64,000 nucleotides of DNA, taken from DUML01 sp050949905 (GTDB lineage: Bacteria > Bacillota > Desulfitobacteriia > Desulfitobacteriales > Syntrophobotulaceae). The position numbers were made by a program, and so were the translations under genes. Under the pieces are notes generated by a model. The model was given only the letters and a program-made list of their open reading frames with translations. It ran no database searches and had not been told where the DNA came from. Below are positions 1-8,463 of the stretch, one piece after another. The stretch lies in assembly GCA_050949905.1 (NCBI GenBank), contig JBMNGP010000032.1, forward strand, positions 24,989 through 88,988, written 5' to 3'. The first letter of the stretch is position 1, and the number at the start of each line of letters is the position of its first letter.

Positions 1-1
1 C

Positions 2-457
2 TTCTCAGCCTCAATTATCGGTTTCCTTTTGAGCATTAATGCCGCAGCTTTTTTCCTGGTTCGTTTTGGCATGCCTTGGCTGGTAAGCAAATTTGGAGAA
101 AATACGGTTTTTATAAGCTGCCTCTTAGTGTCTGCTTGTGCCTTTTTTATTTTACCTCTTTTTGGAAGTATACCAACTCTTGCTTTTGGTTCCTTTATCG
201 TAGGCTTGAGTTTAGGTTGTGGGCAGCCTTTGTCCATGGTAATGGCTTATAGTGCTTCTCCGTTAGGGAGAACAGGCGAAGTATTGGGCGTAAGGCTTAC
301 TGTTAATAAAACAGTCCAATTTTTTGTGCCGATTATATTTGGATCGGTAGGTACACTGGTAGGAGCTTTGCCTATCTTTTGGGCCAATACCTTAATGATG
401 ATCGGCGGAAGCTTTTATATGTTTAAAGATAAAAAGAATAAAATTACAAGTAGATAG
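2..457 (+). CDS. MFS transporter, C-terminal part (gene starts before the window)
   Basis: The frame is open from base 2, so the gene begins upstream of the window and only about 150 residues remain. The visible part has four to five hydrophobic segments with short polar loops and ends in a basic tail (KDKKNKITSR). The loop motif SASPLGRTGEVLGVRLTVNK resembles the conserved cytoplasmic loop in the second half of major facilitator family carriers. The substrate cannot be told from this fragment. It is an inner-membrane protein by inference. Confidence 0.75.
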   Translation, partial: FSASIIGFLLSINAAAFFLVRFGMPWLVSKFGENTVFISCLLVSACAFFILPLFGSIPTLAFGSFIVGLSLGCGQPLSMVMAYSASPLGRTGEVLGVRLTVNKTVQFFVPIIFGSVGTLVGALPIFWANTLMMIGGSFYMFKDKKNKITSR

Positions 458-492
458 GGCAATTCTTCTCTAGGAAAAAGATCATTATTTTC

Positions 493-636
493 ATGAAAAA
501 AACTCAGAAATCCAAACTCTTAGCTGCTATCCCGCCGGTTAATGTAGTGATTACCATGGGCTGTAAGGTGAATTGCCCTAATTTGCCCTGTAACACAGGG
601 AGGTTGGGGGGTGGGCAGACTTTTTTTGACTTTTAG
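493..636 (+). pseudogene. Relic of thioredoxin-type arsenate reductase / LMW phosphatase
   Basis: A 47-codon open frame contains VNVVITMGCKVNCPNLPC, which matches the segment VVITMGC-x-V-x-CP-x-x-PC of thioredoxin-coupled arsenate reductases and related low-molecular-weight phosphatases. That segment lies in the C-terminal half of a roughly 130-residue enzyme. The N-terminal CX5R phosphatase loop is missing and the frame ends soon after the PC motif, where functional proteins continue with YREDWGL-type sequence. It is therefore a degraded remnant. The last codons overlap the -35 box of the valS promoter. Confidence 0.6.
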
Positions 637-655
637 TCTGGGTTTAAAGTATAAT
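626..655 (+). promoter_or_regulatory. Probable sigma-A promoter of the valS T-box leader
   Basis: TTGACT (626-631) and TATAAT (650-655) are separated by 18 bases and lie just upstream of the T-box leader. Transcription would start near 662. Confidence 0.55.
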
Positions 656-661
656 AATATA

Positions 662-1085
662 TCGGAATTGACTGCTGCCGAGTTTTAATAATTCTTGGCT
701 ATTAACAAATCTTAGGTATTATTCATCACCTTTGGATTTAATAAATTTCAGTATATGATAACCCTTAGATTGTGAGGAATGATTAGCCGGCCGTTTAAGA
801 GAGGAAATCCCCCTATTAGCCAGCAGAGTCCGGCTTAAAGGGGTGCTGCGAGATTTCCCGGCAAGGGATCAGGGTCGCACAGGAGGGGCAGGAAGGAAAA
901 GTTGTACTGCAAGTAAAGTTAGTACTTCCTGACGGGTTAGCCCGTTACAGCAGCTTCAAGTGCCGGATAGTATAAGCCTTCTTTAGGGTGCACTTCTTTT
1001 GAGGGCAATAGTGTTTGATAATTCCGGAAAAAAGGTGGTACCGCGAGTCTTTTCGTCCTTTTGGGCTTAAAGGCTTTTTTTATCT
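662..1085 (+). promoter_or_regulatory. T-box leader (tRNA-Val sensing) of valS
   Basis: The T-box core AAAGGTGGTACCGCG (1031-1045) is the conserved sequence that pairs with the 3' end of uncharged tRNA. It is followed by a terminator-like hairpin and T tract (about 1052-1083). The distal part of Stem I is recognisable by AGCAGAG...GTGCTGCGAG near 822-851. The base after TGG is T, which would pair with discriminator A73 of tRNA-Val. A GTC triplet at 874-876 is a possible specifier, but I could not fix the Stem I fold. The downstream valS gene is consistent with control by uncharged tRNA-Val. Confidence 0.88.
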
Positions 1086-1126
1086 TAATTGGTTTAACAT
1101 AGGTTTAAACAGTTAAGCAATAAACA

Positions 1127-1206
1127 CATGTCATTTGAAGCAGTAATTATCCTTGCGCAGAATCCTATTAATCGATTCTTCGCTATACTTTGCTAACAAT
1201 GACATG
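1127..1206. repeat. MITE-like palindromic element between T-box and valS
   Basis: The ends CATGTCATT (1127-1135) and AATGACATG (1198-1206) are perfect inverted repeats. An inner GAATC...GATTC pair is also present. The layout resembles the 8222-8289 element (TGTCATCC ends, GAATC/GATC inner pairs). It separates the T-box terminator from the valS ribosome binding site. Confidence 0.5.
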
Positions 1207-1273
1207 CTGTAGAAAAAATATTCCATATTAGATTTATATTTTAGGTTTTAAAGTAGAAAGGAGCCTTTTAAAG

Positions 1274-3925
1274 ATGACCCAGGAAAAACAAATGGCAAAA
1301 GTATACGATCCCAGCGAGGTTGAGGAGAAGTGGTATAAGTTTTGGGAGGAAAATGGGTTCTTTACCCCCAAGGTAGAGCCGGGTCTAAAACCTTTCAGTA
1401 TTGTTATGCCTCCGCCGAATGTGACCGGCTCTCTTCATCTTGGTCATGCTATGGATAATACTTTGCAGGATATTTTGACCCGTTTTAAAAGAATGCAAGG
1501 GTACAATACGCTTTGGGTTCCGGGTACAGACCACGCCGGGATCGCGACCCAGGCCAAAGTAGAAGAACAACTGGCTAAAGAAGGAACGAGCAAGCACGAA
1601 CTGGGAAGGGAAAAGTTTCTGGAACGGGTTTGGGCCTGGAAAGAAGAATACGGGGGAACTATCACCCGCCAGCTGCGCAAACTGGGAGCTTCCTGTGACT
1701 GGTCGCGGGAAAGGTTTACCATGGATGAGGGCTGTTCCCGGGCGGTGCGCGAAGTTTTTGTCAAGCTTTATGAAAAGGGCCTTATTTATCGCGGCAATTA
1801 TATTGTTAACTGGTGTTCCAAATGCCATACCACTATTTCCGATATTGAAGTCGAGCATAATGAGCGTGAAGGCCAGCTGTGGCATATCCGCTATCCGGCC
1901 AAAGACGGCGGCGAGGGGGTAATTGTCGCTACCACCAGGCCGGAGACCATGCTGGGGGATGTGGCTGTAGCCGTCCATCCGGAGGACGAGAGATACCGGG
2001 AGCTTATTGGGAAAACTGTTATCTTGCCGTTAATGGATAGGGAAATCCCGATCATAGCCGATGACTATGTTGAGCGGGAATTCGGCACCGGAGCGGTCAA
2101 AATTACACCAGCTCATGACGTTAATGACTTTGAAATGGGCTTAAGGCACAACCTGGAACAAATCAATATCTTAAATAGTGATGCCACTATTAACGAAAAC
2201 GGCGGGAAATACCAGGGCTTGGACCGCTATGAGGCTCGCAAGCAGGTTGTTAAAGACTTAGAGGCTTTAGGCTATTTAGTTAAAGTGGAGCCGCACACCC
2301 ATGCCTTAGGGGAATGCTACCGTTGCTCCACGGTTATTGAACCCAGAGTCAGCAAGCAGTGGTTTGTGAAAATGAAACCCCTGGCTGAGCCTGCGATCAA
2401 AGTAGTCTTGGATGGTTTACTGGAATTTGTGCCGGAACGGTTTGCCAGGATTTATATCGGCTGGCTGGAGAATATCCGGGACTGGTGTATTTCCCGCCAG
2501 CTCTGGTGGGGTCACCGCATTCCTGTTTGGTATTGCCAAGACTGCGGAGCGGAAATCTGTACCCTAGAAGATCCGACGAAATGCCCGAAGTGCGGGAGCA
2601 CTCAATTAGAGCAGGATCCTGATGTTTTGGATACCTGGTTCTCTTCGGCTCTCTGGCCGTTTTCTACCTTGGGTTGGCCGGAAGAGACTGCGGAGCTTAA
2701 GCAGTTTTATCCTACCAGTGTCTTAGTTACCGGACGGGATATTATCTTCTTCTGGGTGGCGCGGATGATCTTTATGGGGCTGGAATTCCAGAAGGAAGTG
2801 CCTTTCCATGAGGTCATGATTCACGGCTTAATCCTGGATTCCCAAGGCCGGAAGATGAGTAAATCCTTAGGCAATGGCGTTGATCCCATCGAAGTTATTA
2901 ATCAGTTCGGTGCGGATACTTTAAGGTTTATGCTGATCACAGGCAATACGCCCGGCAATGACCTCCGCTTCCATTTCGAGAAGCTGGAAGCAACCAGGAA
3001 CTTCCTAAATAAGATTTGGAACGCTTCCCGCTTTGTGCTTATGAATCTGGAGGATTTTACCGCCAAACCGCGGGGAGAGCTTCAGCCGGCTGATAAATGG
3101 ATTCTGTCCCGTTATGAGGATACTGCGCAGAAAGTAACAGCAGCCTTGGAACGCTATGACCTTGGGGAGGCCGGAAGACTTCTCTATGAGTTTATCTGGA
3201 ACGAATACTGCGACTGGTATATTGAGCTTACCAAGAAAAGGCTTTATAACAAGGAAAAACCGGAAGAGCGCCACACTGCCCAGAGTGTTCTTATGGAAGT
3301 ACTGGAAGGTACTCTCAGGCTTCTCCATCCCTTTATGCCTTTCCTGACTGAAGAGATTTGGCAGCACCTGCCTGTCGAAGGTGAGAGTATTATGTTGAGC
3401 TCTTGGCCGGAAGTTAATGGCTACCGCGATGAACAGGCTGAAAAAGATATGCTTGTTTTGATGGATGTAATTAGAGCCGTGCGTAATATTCGGGCGGAAG
3501 TAAATGTTGCCCCCGGTCGCAAAGCAGATCTTCTTTTAGTGGCTCCTCAGGAGAAAACTGCTCTTGTCCTGGAAAAAGGGCTGGAAGATATCAAGCAGTT
3601 AGCTTCGGGTGAGAAAATCACTATCCTTGCCAAAATGGATAAGAAACCTCCCCAGTCCGCCAGTGCGGTCTTAGATGAGGTTACCGTTTATTTGCCCCTT
3701 AAAGGTTTGCTGGATTTAGACAAGGAGATTGCTAAAATTCGCAAAGAGATTAACACCGCTTTGCAAGAACAAAAGAGGCTGGAAGGTAAGCTTAATAACC
3801 CGGGCTTTATCAGCAAAGCACCGGTAGAGGTTGTCGCTAAAGAAAAAGAAAAGCTGGAAGCTCTTTTAAGCAGGTTGCAGTCCTTAAAGATTAGGCTTTC
3901 GGATTTGAGCGAGGATCTGGAGTAA
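1274..3925 (+). CDS. valS: Valine--tRNA ligase
   Basis: Charges tRNA-Val with valine in the cytoplasm. It is a class I synthetase of 883 residues, the usual bacterial length. The HIGH signature appears as HLGH (residues 55-58) after PPPNVTGS, and the second signature as KMSKS (about 527-531). The large editing (CP1) domain lies between them, including the Cys-rich CQDC...CPKC zinc-like motif near residue 425. The C-terminal 70 residues are a charged coiled coil typical of ValRS. An AGGAG at 1258-1262 supports the ATG used, although Met7 is a possible alternative start. Expression is predicted to be controlled by the upstream T-box. folC follows after 264 bases. Confidence 0.98.
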   Translation: MTQEKQMAKVYDPSEVEEKWYKFWEENGFFTPKVEPGLKPFSIVMPPPNVTGSLHLGHAMDNTLQDILTRFKRMQGYNTLWVPGTDHAGIATQAKVEEQLAKEGTSKHELGREKFLERVWAWKEEYGGTITRQLRKLGASCDWSRERFTMDEGCSRAVREVFVKLYEKGLIYRGNYIVNWCSKCHTTISDIEVEHNEREGQLWHIRYPAKDGGEGVIVATTRPETMLGDVAVAVHPEDERYRELIGKTVILPLMDREIPIIADDYVEREFGTGAVKITPAHDVNDFEMGLRHNLEQINILNSDATINENGGKYQGLDRYEARKQVVKDLEALGYLVKVEPHTHALGECYRCSTVIEPRVSKQWFVKMKPLAEPAIKVVLDGLLEFVPERFARIYIGWLENIRDWCISRQLWWGHRIPVWYCQDCGAEICTLEDPTKCPKCGSTQLEQDPDVLDTWFSSALWPFSTLGWPEETAELKQFYPTSVLVTGRDIIFFWVARMIFMGLEFQKEVPFHEVMIHGLILDSQGRKMSKSLGNGVDPIEVINQFGADTLRFMLITGNTPGNDLRFHFEKLEATRNFLNKIWNASRFVLMNLEDFTAKPRGELQPADKWILSRYEDTAQKVTAALERYDLGEAGRLLYEFIWNEYCDWYIELTKKRLYNKEKPEERHTAQSVLMEVLEGTLRLLHPFMPFLTEEIWQHLPVEGESIMLSSWPEVNGYRDEQAEKDMLVLMDVIRAVRNIRAEVNVAPGRKADLLLVAPQEKTALVLEKGLEDIKQLASGEKITILAKMDKKPPQSASAVLDEVTVYLPLKGLLDLDKEIAKIRKEINTALQEQKRLEGKLNNPGFISKAPVEVVAKEKEKLEALLSRLQSLKIRLSDLSEDLE

Positions 3926-3953
3926 ACGCCTTGGACGGCCACTTGCCAGCAAA

Positions 3954-3979
3954 GGCTAAACCTCGCTGGAAGTTTAGCC
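3954..3979 (+). repeat. Inverted repeat after valS
   Basis: GGCTAAAC (3954-3961) and GTTTAGCC (3972-3979) form an 8-bp stem 28 bases after the valS stop. There is no T tract, so it may be an mRNA-stabilising stem rather than an intrinsic terminator. Confidence 0.4.
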
Positions 3980-4080
3980 TTGATGGAAGCGAGGCTTCAG
4001 CAGACCGTACTGACGCCGAAAAAGGCGCAGCGGCTGGGGCGATGATGGAACCCTTGGTAATTCTGAAAATGCCAAAATAG

Positions 4081-4110
4081 GCCGGGAAAAGTTTGTCTTC
4101 CCGGCTGTTA
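4081..4110 (+). terminator. Hairpin before folC, possible terminator
   Basis: GCCGGGAA (4081-4088) pairs with TTCCCGGC (4098-4105), a strong 8-bp stem followed by a weak T-rich run (tgttatt). It lies 85 bases before folC. Confidence 0.4.
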
Positions 4111-4189
4111 TTCTATCTAAGAATGCGGCCAAGCTGAGCAACTCACTGGGGATAAACAGGCCGGCCAAAGAAAGGAGACTACTGGAGAT

Positions 4190-5737
4190 ATGCAAGACAG
4201 TTTGGATGCACAAGACAGTTTGGACGCGCAAGACCGCAGGGATACGCAAGACCGCGGGGACATGCAAGACCACAGGGGGGAAAAAAACGGCCTAGCTAAC
4301 CAAGCTAACCCTGAAGAAGAGGCCTATCAGGCTGCTCTCCAATTTTTAAAAAACCTGACTAAATTCGGCATCAATTTGGGTTTAAGCCGGATTCAAACTT
4401 TGCTTGGGAGATTGGGCAATCCGGAGGACAGCTTAAAAATAATCCATATTGGCGGAACTAACGGCAAAGGTTCGACGGCGGCTATGCTGCAAAGCATTCT
4501 GCAGGAGGCAGGCTTTAAGGTTGGCCTTTTTACTTCTCCCCATTTACATAGCTACAGAGAGAGGATCAGGATTAACGGGGAACTAATCTCTAAAGCCGAA
4601 GTTGTCCGCTGTCTGCAGGAGATGCGGCCGGTGCTTGAGGCTCTGGTGGCCGAAGGGGTGGAACACCCGACGGAATTTGAAGTTAGTACGGCTCTTGCTT
4701 TGTACTATTTTGCCAGGGTAAAACCGGATTTTGTTATTTTAGAAGTAGGTTTAGGCGGAGCAATAGATTCGACTAATGTCGTTACTCCGCTGATCACGGT
4801 CTTAACCAGTATTGGCATGGATCATATGGATTATTTAGGCAATACTTTAGAAGAAATTGCCCGGGTAAAAGCCGGGATTATTAAGGAAGGGGTTCCGGTA
4901 GTGACTTCAGCCGAGAAGCCGGCTGCCCTTCAGGTGATTGAAGAAGAGGCTTTCCGGAAAAAGGCCGGATTAATTAAGGTAGGTCAGGATGTCCGCTGGC
5001 AAAGTAAGAAGAAGGTTGGTCAGAATATTTACTGGCAAAGGAAGAAGATTGAGGGAAATCCTCTTAAGGACTTAGATTCGCAGAACGTTTCAGGAGACCC
5101 TAGGGCCGCTAATATCTTTAATTACTACGGCCTTGGACAAAATTATGAGGATCTGGAACTATCTCTTATAGGAAAACATCAGTTGAGCAATGCCTGCACG
5201 GCCTTGGCGGTTTGCGAACTTCTTAAGTCGGACTATCATACTGAGATATCGGAAAAAGCCATTAGAGAAGGCTTAAGAAAAGTCCGCTGGCCGGGGAGAC
5301 TGGAACTGATTTGCCGGGAACCGAAAATCCTGCTGGACGGCGCCCATAATGTTGACGGTATGAGATCCTTAGCTCAGGCTCTCAAGGATTACGCCGGCAG
5401 CCTGCTGCAAAGAGAGAGACTTTTTCTTTGTCTGGGCATGCTCCAGGATAAAGAAATAACTGAAGCGGTGGAGGTAATTGCTCCGCTGGCTGTGGAAATC
5501 GTTGTCACCAAGCCGGACTCACCCCGAGCCCAAAACTGGCAGGAAGTTGCTCTGCTTGCTCAAAAGTACCTGCCGAAGGATAAGATCTTCAAGGTTGAAG
5601 ACCCGTTGGAGGCTTTGGAGAAGATGCTTGCGAGGGTAGGACCCAAAGACATGCTCTTAGTGGCAGGGTCTTTATACCTTATTGCTCCGCTTCGTCAATA
5701 TCTCCTGAAAAACGTTCTACCACGTTTAAGAAAATAG
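4190..5737 (+). CDS. folC: Folylpolyglutamate synthase / dihydrofolate synthase, with repeat expansions
   Basis: Adds glutamate to folates (and possibly to dihydropteroate) using ATP, in the cytoplasm. The Mur-ligase-type P-loop GGTNGKGST is near residues 88-96, followed by the family motifs LEVGLGGAIDSTN and GMDHMDYLGNT, and LLDGAHN in the C-terminal half. At 515 residues it is longer than the usual ~430. Two additions explain this: an N-terminal run of five hexapeptide repeats (QDSLDA-like) and an internal 12-residue duplication (VGQDVRWQSKKK / VGQNIYWQRKKI) near residues 264-287. The ATG is preceded by GGAG and no other in-frame Met lies before the conserved domain. The valS-folC order is conserved in Clostridia. 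Confidence 0.95.
   Translation: MQDSLDAQDSLDAQDRRDTQDRGDMQDHRGEKNGLANQANPEEEAYQAALQFLKNLTKFGINLGLSRIQTLLGRLGNPEDSLKIIHIGGTNGKGSTAAMLQSILQEAGFKVGLFTSPHLHSYRERIRINGELISKAEVVRCLQEMRPVLEALVAEGVEHPTEFEVSTALALYYFARVKPDFVILEVGLGGAIDSTNVVTPLITVLTSIGMDHMDYLGNTLEEIARVKAGIIKEGVPVVTSAEKPAALQVIEEEAFRKKAGLIKVGQDVRWQSKKKVGQNIYWQRKKIEGNPLKDLDSQNVSGDPRAANIFNYYGLGQNYEDLELSLIGKHQLSNACTALAVCELLKSDYHTEISEKAIREGLRKVRWPGRLELICREPKILLDGAHNVDGMRSLAQALKDYAGSLLQRERLFLCLGMLQDKEITEAVEVIAPLAVEIVVTKPDSPRAQNWQEVALLAQKYLPKDKIFKVEDPLEALEKMLARVGPKDMLLVAGSLYLIAPLRQYLLKNVLPRLRK
4193..4281 (+). repeat. 18-bp tandem repeat inside the folC 5' end
   Basis: Five successive units start with CAAGAC at 4193, 4211, 4229, 4247 and 4265. 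The first two units differ at few positions and the later ones diverge. They encode hexapeptides QDSLDA, QDSLDA, QDRRDT, QDRGDM and QDHRGE. Confidence 0.85.
4979..5050 (+). repeat. 36-bp direct duplication inside folC
   Basis: Two adjacent 36-base copies (4979-5014 and 5015-5050) encode VGQDVRWQSKKK and VGQNIYWQRKKI. They keep frame and lie in a region where FolC proteins normally have a short linker. Confidence 0.8.
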
Positions 5738-5860
5738 ATTCTCCTATGTCATCCAGAGGGCTATACCCGAAGGATCATCTTTTTATTTCTCAGGTAGATT
5801 TTAGCGGGCAAGTTATTGTAAAATAAAACTAAATTTCAGCAAAATGGAAGGGTGAGTATA

Positions 5861-6613
5861 ATGGATAAAAAGATTGGAAAAGCAAAGCTGTTTTTTATAG
5901 CCATTCTGGTACTAAGCCTGGCTCTGTCCGGTTGTTCTTCCGGTAAATATAAGACTAAGCCCGATTTTAATATTACGGAGCAAGTTGCTTTAAGCTTTAT
6001 GGATGCTTATATGCAGGGTGAATTGGCTAAGGCTATGGAGCATGTGGCCGAAGAATGTGTTCTTTCCACTGATAGCGGCCAAATGAAAGGCAAAGCCACT
6101 ATTTCCGAAATGCTGCAAATTAATATCGATAAAGAAAATAAGATGGAAATAGCTGGAAAGAAGAAAATTGATAACAGCAAAATCTCGCTCACTATTGATA
6201 ATAGGATACCCCTTTTTCAATTAGCAGGGGTGGATGTAGTGAAAACCTTGGAGAGATTTGAGGTTCAGGACGGTAAAATCGTGGAATGGGAAATCAAGCA
6301 TCTTAAGGAATCGGTAGATTTGATTGAGCAGGTATCTTCCGGTACTACCGGACTGGAGGCTGAAGTTAAAGACGGGAAAATTGTAGTTACCAAGGTAATG
6401 CCCAAATCCCCGGCCGCTTTTGAAGCGATTCGGGTTGGGGACATCATCTTGTCAATAAATGGTACCGAACTAAAAGATATGAAATATGGTGCTGAGGAAA
6501 TTCCTTATAGATTGATCGGTCAACCGGGATCTGTCGTGCAGTTTAAGATAGATAATGGCAAAGAAGTTTTTGAGGTCAACTTAAAAAGAGTTAAGATTAA
6601 TGATTTGGATTGA
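5861..6613 (+). CDS. Lipoprotein with NTF2/SnoaL-like region and PDZ domain
   Basis: The N-terminus has a lipoprotein signal: a hydrophobic stretch, then the lipobox LSGC with Cys at residue 25, so it should be anchored to the outer face of the membrane. Residues about 35-150 resemble a SnoaL/NTF2-like fold (a helix with FMDAYMQGELAKAM, then strand-rich sequence). A PDZ-like domain occupies about 165-245, with KVMPKSPAAFEAIRVGDIIL followed by LSINGT. I chose the ATG at 5861 rather than the GTG at 5852 because GGAAGGG lies at a good distance from the ATG and overlaps the GTG. No partner or substrate can be named. Confidence 0.7.
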   Translation: MDKKIGKAKLFFIAILVLSLALSGCSSGKYKTKPDFNITEQVALSFMDAYMQGELAKAMEHVAEECVLSTDSGQMKGKATISEMLQINIDKENKMEIAGKKKIDNSKISLTIDNRIPLFQLAGVDVVKTLERFEVQDGKIVEWEIKHLKESVDLIEQVSSGTTGLEAEVKDGKIVVTKVMPKSPAAFEAIRVGDIILSINGTELKDMKYGAEEIPYRLIGQPGSVVQFKIDNGKEVFEVNLKRVKINDLD

Positions 6614-6695
6614 GTACTAAATATTTCCAACAACTCATATGCTGGAATTGAATAAGCTTGAAGCTTTTTCAGTTAATGGCAGAGGGGTTGGGCCC

Positions 6696-7403
6696 ATGAG
6701 AAAAAAAAATTACTTAAGAGTTTTGATTACAGTTCTAGTGGTAATACTAGGTATTAGTGGCATAGGCTGGTTCACCTGGCACCTCGGCAAGATTTTTATA
6801 GGGTTGGTTTCCGCTGCTGAATCCGGTAGGACTCAAGAAGCCCCAAGCGGCAGTGTGATCCTAGATTTGCCTCAAATATCGTTTTGGACCTGTCAAGTAG
6901 GAATTTATAACGATAGGAAAAATGCTGATTTGTTGCTGGAAAACCTGAAAGACAAGGGCTGGAAAGCCGGAATGATTAAAGAAGACCCGTATACAGTAGC
7001 GATAGGTGTTTATAACACTAAAGAGGAGGCTGTGGCGCAAGGCGAAATAATACTGCAGGATGGTATGGAAGTATGGGTCAGGAAAGAAACCTATCCTGCC
7101 TTAAGTTATAAAGTCAAAGGTAAAAATATTGAGAGAGCAACTTTTATTTTACAGACAGCTAATTCCTTAATTGGAGGGAAAAGTATCAAGGAGATTAAAG
7201 CTGAATTGGCTGGAGATAAGGATGTCTTTTTAAACGCCGATTTCCCAGCAGATTTTCAAAAACTGCAAAGCACCTTAGTTGATATTTTTGATACTGAATA
7301 TCTTGAAACAGAATCAAAAAACCTCTATTGTCAGGATTTGCTAGGCCTATACCAGGAATATAGACTTATTACGACAAAATTCTTAAAAAACTACGATAAT
7401 TAA
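6696..7403 (+). CDS. Membrane-anchored SPOR-domain protein
   Basis: A single N-terminal transmembrane segment (residues about 7-28) is followed by an extracellular region. Residues about 60-130 (FWTCQVGIYNDRKNADLLLENLKDKGW...YTVAIGVYNTKEEA) have the spacing of a SPOR (sporulation-related repeat) domain, which binds denuded peptidoglycan glycans. The C-terminal ~100 residues are helical and unrecognised. The ATG at 6696 is preferred over the one at 6639 because GAGGGG lies 9 bases upstream and the extra 19 residues would be atypical before the membrane anchor. It follows the PDZ lipoprotein by 82 bases, possibly in one transcript. Confidence 0.65.
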   Translation: MRKKNYLRVLITVLVVILGISGIGWFTWHLGKIFIGLVSAAESGRTQEAPSGSVILDLPQISFWTCQVGIYNDRKNADLLLENLKDKGWKAGMIKEDPYTVAIGVYNTKEEAVAQGEIILQDGMEVWVRKETYPALSYKVKGKNIERATFILQTANSLIGGKSIKEIKAELAGDKDVFLNADFPADFQKLQSTLVDIFDTEYLETESKNLYCQDLLGLYQEYRLITTKFLKNYDN

Positions 7404-7464
7404 CTAAATAATGACCTTGTATTCTGAGAATAAGGCAAACAATCTTGCATTATCTCTTGTTTAC

Positions 7465-7492
7465 TTGCTTTTTCTTTAGGTCGTGATATAAT
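7465..7492 (+). promoter_or_regulatory. Promoter of rex with adjacent Rex-like half-site
   Basis: TTGCTT (7465-7470) and TATAAT (7487-7492) are 16 bases apart. TTGTTAACA (7498-7506), directly downstream of the -10, matches one half of the Rex operator consensus (TTGTTAA). The second half is not conserved, so autoregulation is only suggested. Confidence 0.5.
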
Positions 7493-7534
7493 TAACTTGT
7501 TAACAGTGATTGTTTTGCGAAATGGGGGATTTAT

Positions 7535-8167
7535 TTGAAAACTTTAAAGATTCCTGAGGCAACTATTATGAGGCTTTCGGTGTATTCCCGCTATCTGACG
7601 GAGGTTGACCGCAGGGGTATAATAACGATTTCTTCAGGCGATATTGCCGAAGGGGTAGGGGTCAGCCCGGCTCAGGTTCGTAAGGATCTGGCTTATTTTG
7701 GAGAATTTGGGATTAGAGGCGTCGGCTACAATGTCAAAGATCTCCATAGGAATATCCTAAAAATCCTTGGCCTAAGCAGCGAATGGAGTGTTTGCTTAGT
7801 GGGGCTTGGTAACTTGGGTTTAGCCTTAACTACTTATCGGGGATTTAGGGAGCGGGGATTTGTTATCACCAGTATTTTTGATAATGATCCTGCTAAAATT
7901 GGCATGGTTATCGATGGAGTGGAAGTAATGCCGGTCGAAATGATCGAAGAGGTTGTTGCCGAGAGGCATACCCAGATTGGTGCAATTACCGTACCGGCAG
8001 CTGCAGCTCAAAACATTGCTGATAAATTAGTAAAAGCAAACATCAAAGCTATTCTTAATTTTGCCCCCGTTGTTTTAAATGTTCCTCCGGAAGTAGAATT
8101 GCGTAATGTTGACTTATCTGTCAATTTAGAAGTGCTAACCTTTAACTTAGGAGGAAAAATGGCTTAA
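7535..8167 (+). CDS. rex: Redox-sensing transcriptional repressor Rex
   Basis: A DNA-binding repressor that responds to the NADH/NAD+ ratio and typically controls fermentation and respiration genes. It is 210 residues, the normal size. The N-terminal winged helix (about 1-75) contains VSPAQVRKDLAYFGEFGIRG, the family recognition-helix region. A Rossmann domain follows with VGLGNLG (about 88-94). The start is TTG at 7535, with GGGGGA placed 8-13 bases upstream; no ATG fits. It appears monocistronic under its own promoter. Confidence 0.97.
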   Translation: MKTLKIPEATIMRLSVYSRYLTEVDRRGIITISSGDIAEGVGVSPAQVRKDLAYFGEFGIRGVGYNVKDLHRNILKILGLSSEWSVCLVGLGNLGLALTTYRGFRERGFVITSIFDNDPAKIGMVIDGVEVMPVEMIEEVVAERHTQIGAITVPAAAAQNIADKLVKANIKAILNFAPVVLNVPPEVELRNVDLSVNLEVLTFNLGGKMA

Positions 8168-8221
8168 AAATAGGTGCCTCTTCTGTCATCTTAAGCCATA
8201 GCTAATATCCCAAGCCATAGC

Positions 8222-8289
8222 TGTCATCCTGAACAATAGCGAAGGATCTGGGTGCCACGAAATGGATTCTTCACTTTGTCAGGATGACA
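8222..8289. repeat. MITE-like palindromic element (TGTCATCCTGA ends)
   Basis: TGTCATCCTGA (8222-8232) and TCAGGATGACA (8279-8289) are perfect 11-bp inverted repeats; inside lie GAAGGATC and GATTCTTC. It carries no open frame. Related, more degenerate copies or half-copies are seen at 1127-1206, 5747-5780, 31337-31460 and 50186-50206. It fills most of the rex-cimA gap; nothing else is visible there. Confidence 0.7.
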
Positions 8290-8463
8290 ATTATTCTTTG
8301 GATGATAATAAGTCTTTATTTTTAACGTTATTCTAAGTAATATAGATAGAATAACGTTTTTTTGTGGGCATTTGCTTAGGATTTCATATCATATAGAATG
8401 GCGATATCTTTGGCGACTGCTTATCTCTTGGCGTATGGCGATTTCTTTTAAGGAGGGAAGCGC

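Noticed and set aside
1385..1978. Long minus-strand open frame across valS
   Set aside because: It is antisense to a clear synthetase gene, has no ribosome binding site and no recognisable domain; a codon-bias shadow.
3974..4273. Minus-strand frame over the folC repeats rich in Val-Leu-Arg
   Set aside because: Its repeats come from the antisense of the 18-bp folC units; no ribosome binding site or homology pattern.
4193..4281. CRISPR array
   Set aside because: The units are 18 bp, directly adjacent without unique spacers, and keep the folC frame.
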